From NCBI GenBank assembly GCA_964503615.1, contig CAZDBA010000198.1, forward strand, positions 1 through 7,639: a stretch of DNA of 7,639 bases, written 5' to 3'. This DNA is from CAZDBA01 sp964503615 (GTDB taxonomy: Bacteria; Planctomycetota; Planctomycetia; Pirellulales; Pirellulaceae). The notes beneath the pieces are model-generated. The model was not told the DNA's origin. It saw only the letters and a list, made by a program, of their open reading frames with translations, and did not search any database. The translations under genes were made by a program, and so were the position numbers. Positions 5,615-7,639 of this stretch are shown one piece after another (the stretch's first letter is position 1; each line of letters starts with the position of its first letter).

Positions 5615-7303
5615 ATGGACGGAAAATTCTCAGCTCGTTCTCTTGGCAAAATCCAATCGCGCGCTGCGTTCAGTCGCACTGTAGAACGATTTTTATCACC
5701 AAGACGTTTGGTGTTTTCGATCCTTGGTGTCGTGCTGGGATTGATTTGGTTAGGACAAGCGCTCGGGTCAGTACTGTTTCGTGAAACCGCGGACCCGGCA
5801 AAGTTGGCAATCTGGATTCCAATTTCGTTTACGTCGTACGCGATCTGGAATTTGCTTAAGGTGGTCTTTCGCAAGCCGATTCATCCTTTCGAATGGACTC
5901 CGGCCGAAGAAGAGTTGTTAATCGGAGCGCCGATCGAAACCTCCGAATTGATCCGATTTCGAATCTCAAAAATCATCAAAGCCGCATTGGTCAAATCGAC
6001 CATCTTTACGATTGTGATGATTCCGGACCTGAATATTCTACCGCTCGGTTTTATCGGGATGTTACTGGGTTTGCTGATCATTGACCTGCTGAGAATGCTG
6101 GGGGCAGTGGTTGTTTGGGGATTAAAGCGAACCGAGTTGATGGCGTTGCGGACGATCACGGGTAGTATCGTAGCGGTGGTTTTGGCTGGCCTGTTCAGTA
6201 TCGTGTATTCCGAAATTTCTGCGGCGGGTGGAATTGCCCAACACTCTATCGTTGATTTTCTTCTCTGTATTTTTCAAGCAGCGATCCAGCTTTGGGAGAC
6301 TCCGATCGGACGAACGGTCACTGGGCCGTTGGGGCTGATAGCGGATGTGGTTTTGGAAAGTCAATTCACATGGGTGTTGGCTCTCAAATTTTTTGCTGGT
6401 TTCGGAATCGCTTGGAGCCTACAAAAGACACTTTACACGGCCGAGCGAACGTTCACTCAACGTCGGAACCAGTTGGAACGAAACAATCTGGCCCATGCAC
6501 GTGTCGTAAGCGAGCAAGCGAAAGAGGTTGATGCCACGATTAAGGCTCGTAAAAAGCCTGCTCGTTTTGGCGGGTTGGGTCCGCTTGGCTGGCGACAGTT
6601 GATAGGTGCGCGTAAGTATCGCGGCCAAGTCATTTTTGCTTTGGTGGTTCCAATGATCTTGTGCTGTTTACCTGCCCTTACCGGCTCTACCGGATTAATG
6701 TTGATTATGAACGTTACGGGCGGGTTGGCGTTTTATTCGTTCCTGTTGCTTCCCTCGGCGATGCCGTTTGATATGCGACGGGATCTAAATCGAATCACCG
6801 TGCTCAAATCGTTGCCGATTTCTCCTCTCCAGGTGGTACTTGGACAAATCTGCGCGCCTGTGATTTTGACATCGCTTTTTCAGATCGCAACGTTGTTGGT
6901 CACGATGTGGATCAGCCCGTTTGCTCCGGTTTATTTATTGGTGGCACTGGGGATTCTGTTGCCGTTTAACTTGTTTGTTTTTGGTTTGGAAAACCTGTTG
7001 ATGCTTTGGTACCCATACCGGCTGAACCAGGAAGGTGTCAAAATTTTGTTGCGTACGATTTTGGCTTTTACCGCCAAAGGAGTTTTATTCGCAGTCGCAG
7101 CCGCAGCCGTACTTATATGGGCGATTGCTTCAAAACAGTTGGGTGCGATTTGGTTTCCTGAATCGCCCGGTACAGCGATGTCGATTCTGTTTACCGCCGG
7201 AGGCGGCTTGGCGATGTTGGCAACGTCCGTCGTAACGATCTTGTTTCTGGCCCGATCGTTCAAACGGTTCGATCCAACTTGCGACTTGGCTGGCCTGGAT
7301 TAG
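5615..7303 (+). CDS. ABC-2-type exporter permease, putative ABC exporter family
   Basis: This encodes 562 residues, a large membrane protein with around twelve hydrophobic segments. The clearer ones are 32-52, 65-83, 143-168, 180-198, 253-270, 338-354, 358-380, 410-432, 436-458, 484-504 and 520-546. Between the halves, residues 276-336 are polar and highly charged (many Arg, Lys, Glu), most likely cytoplasmic. They are followed by LGWRQLIGARKYRG (324-337). FDMRRDLNRITVLKSLPISP (385-404), followed by VVLGQ, strongly recalls the conserved DLRRDL...LK.LPI.P motif of the 'putative ABC exporter' membrane proteins that pair with stand-alone ATPases. An early PAEEELLIGAPI (96-107) fits the same kind of protein. 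It should form the transport channel with the preceding ATPase; the substrate cannot be read from sequence. Its TAG stop overlaps the stop of the convergent transposase remnant. Confidence 0.88.
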   Translation: MDGKFSARSLGKIQSRAAFSRTVERFLSPRRLVFSILGVVLGLIWLGQALGSVLFRETADPAKLAIWIPISFTSYAIWNLLKVVFRKPIHPFEWTPAEEELLIGAPIETSELIRFRISKIIKAALVKSTIFTIVMIPDLNILPLGFIGMLLGLLIIDLLRMLGAVVVWGLKRTELMALRTITGSIVAVVLAGLFSIVYSEISAAGGIAQHSIVDFLLCIFQAAIQLWETPIGRTVTGPLGLIADVVLESQFTWVLALKFFAGFGIAWSLQKTLYTAERTFTQRRNQLERNNLAHARVVSEQAKEVDATIKARKKPARFGGLGPLGWRQLIGARKYRGQVIFALVVPMILCCLPALTGSTGLMLIMNVTGGLAFYSFLLLPSAMPFDMRRDLNRITVLKSLPISPLQVVLGQICAPVILTSLFQIATLLVTMWISPFAPVYLLVALGILLPFNLFVFGLENLLMLWYPYRLNQEGVKILLRTILAFTAKGVLFAVAAAAVLIWAIASKQLGAIWFPESPGTAMSILFTAGGGLAMLATSVVTILFLARSFKRFDPTCDLAGLD

Positions 7304-7639
7304 TGGCCACCCAACAACCCAGCACCGCCACTAGACCGTCGTTGCCCTACACCACTCAACTCAGCAGAAGCTCGCAGCGACTCCGGCCTACCGGCAACAC
7401 GCCCGAACAGCCGGCCAAAATCTCGCACCAGGTCACACCACACTTCGACTAAGCCCCAACCGCTCCAGGATCGGTTTGCACTTGTCCGAAATCCGCCCTC
7501 GTTTGCCGCCGCGAATCTGACGGCCCGTCCAGTCCACCAGCTCCAAGTAGTCGGGCAACTTGATCGACAGAAAACCTTTGTCACTTGCTCGTGATTTCAA
7601 CTCACTGGCCATCGGGCCCGGCTTGGTCCGCTCGTTCAG
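7300..7639 (-). pseudogene. Frameshifted C-terminal remnant of a REP-associated tyrosine transposase (RAYT, Y1/IS200-like)
   Basis: Read from the right edge on the minus strand, one frame encodes RASDKGFLSIKLPDYLELVD, then WTGRQIRGGKRGRIS and KPILERLGL, and stops at a TGA (7433-7435). From about 7450 the sequence resumes in another frame (VWCDLVRDFGRLFGRVAGRP, then ESLRASAEL) and ends at the TAA at 7300-7302. This succession, DYLELVDWTGR, then KRG.I, PILERLGL, W..LV..FGR and AGRP, matches the C-terminal part of large Y1 transposases that act on REP palindromes. The His-hydrophobic-His and Tyr catalytic residues would lie further upstream, outside the window, so activity of the missing part cannot be judged. 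A one-base insertion or two-base deletion near 7450 explains the break. Base composition is visibly richer in G+C than the neighbouring genes, which fits horizontal origin. A sequencing error is a possible alternative for the shift. Confidence 0.8.

Noticed and set aside
7300..7584. A stand-alone 94-residue Trp/Gly/Arg-rich protein on the minus strand.
   Set aside because: Only its second half is transposase-like. The first half is an out-of-frame reading of the true transposase frame, so it is a product of the frameshift and not a separate gene.

Overview
The window looks like chromosomal DNA from a planctomycete, most likely Pirellulaceae. The main clues are a secreted enzyme ending in the paired Asp/Asn-rich dockerin-type motif (GDVNLDGEVNFFD... 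then DSSGGVNFAD...) that is very common in that group, a cupredoxin-like protein of a planctomycete-type family (VTDHPY, WHPEVG motifs), weak or variable ribosome-binding sites, and intergenic palindromes with cores like AGCGAGGA and GGAGCGAAAGGCGAC. The assignment rests on recalled family features; no search was run.

Layout from left to right. Bases 1-344 hold no confident gene, only a stop-bounded open frame on the minus strand that may be a remnant. A minus-strand lipoprotein gene (390-1115) follows, with a strong intrinsic terminator (331-370) just past its stop. Its protein appears to be an internal tandem duplication of about 100 residues. The 366-bp gap 1116-1481 separates it from a divergent plus-strand gene and carries a cluster of REP-like palindromes, including a 69-nt hairpin. 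The plus-strand gene (1482-2183) encodes a membrane-anchored cupredoxin-like/methylamine-utilisation-type protein that seems to have lost part of its metal site. It converges on a secreted PQQ-type glucose/sorbosone dehydrogenase with a C-terminal dockerin-like module (2225-3631, minus). Another minus-strand gene, a six-helix membrane protein of unknown function (3792-4547), lies upstream of that.

Divergent from the membrane protein is a two-gene plus-strand operon: an ABC ATPase (4802-5551) and a 562-residue multi-spanning permease (5615-7303). Together they should form an ABC-2-type exporter of unknown substrate. The permease gene converges, with stop codons overlapping, on a frameshifted, more GC-rich remnant of a REP-associated tyrosine transposase (RAYT, Y1/IS200-like family) that runs off the right edge (7300-7639).

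The genes do not form one obvious pathway. The clearest connection is between the decayed RAYT and the REP-like palindromes at 1165-1312 and 3714-3738, since enzymes of this family mobilise such palindromes. I see no CRISPR array, tRNA, rRNA, or clear defence or biosynthetic system. The less ordinary points are the internally duplicated lipoprotein, the ligand-poor cupredoxin, the REP/RAYT relics and the dockerin on a sugar dehydrogenase.
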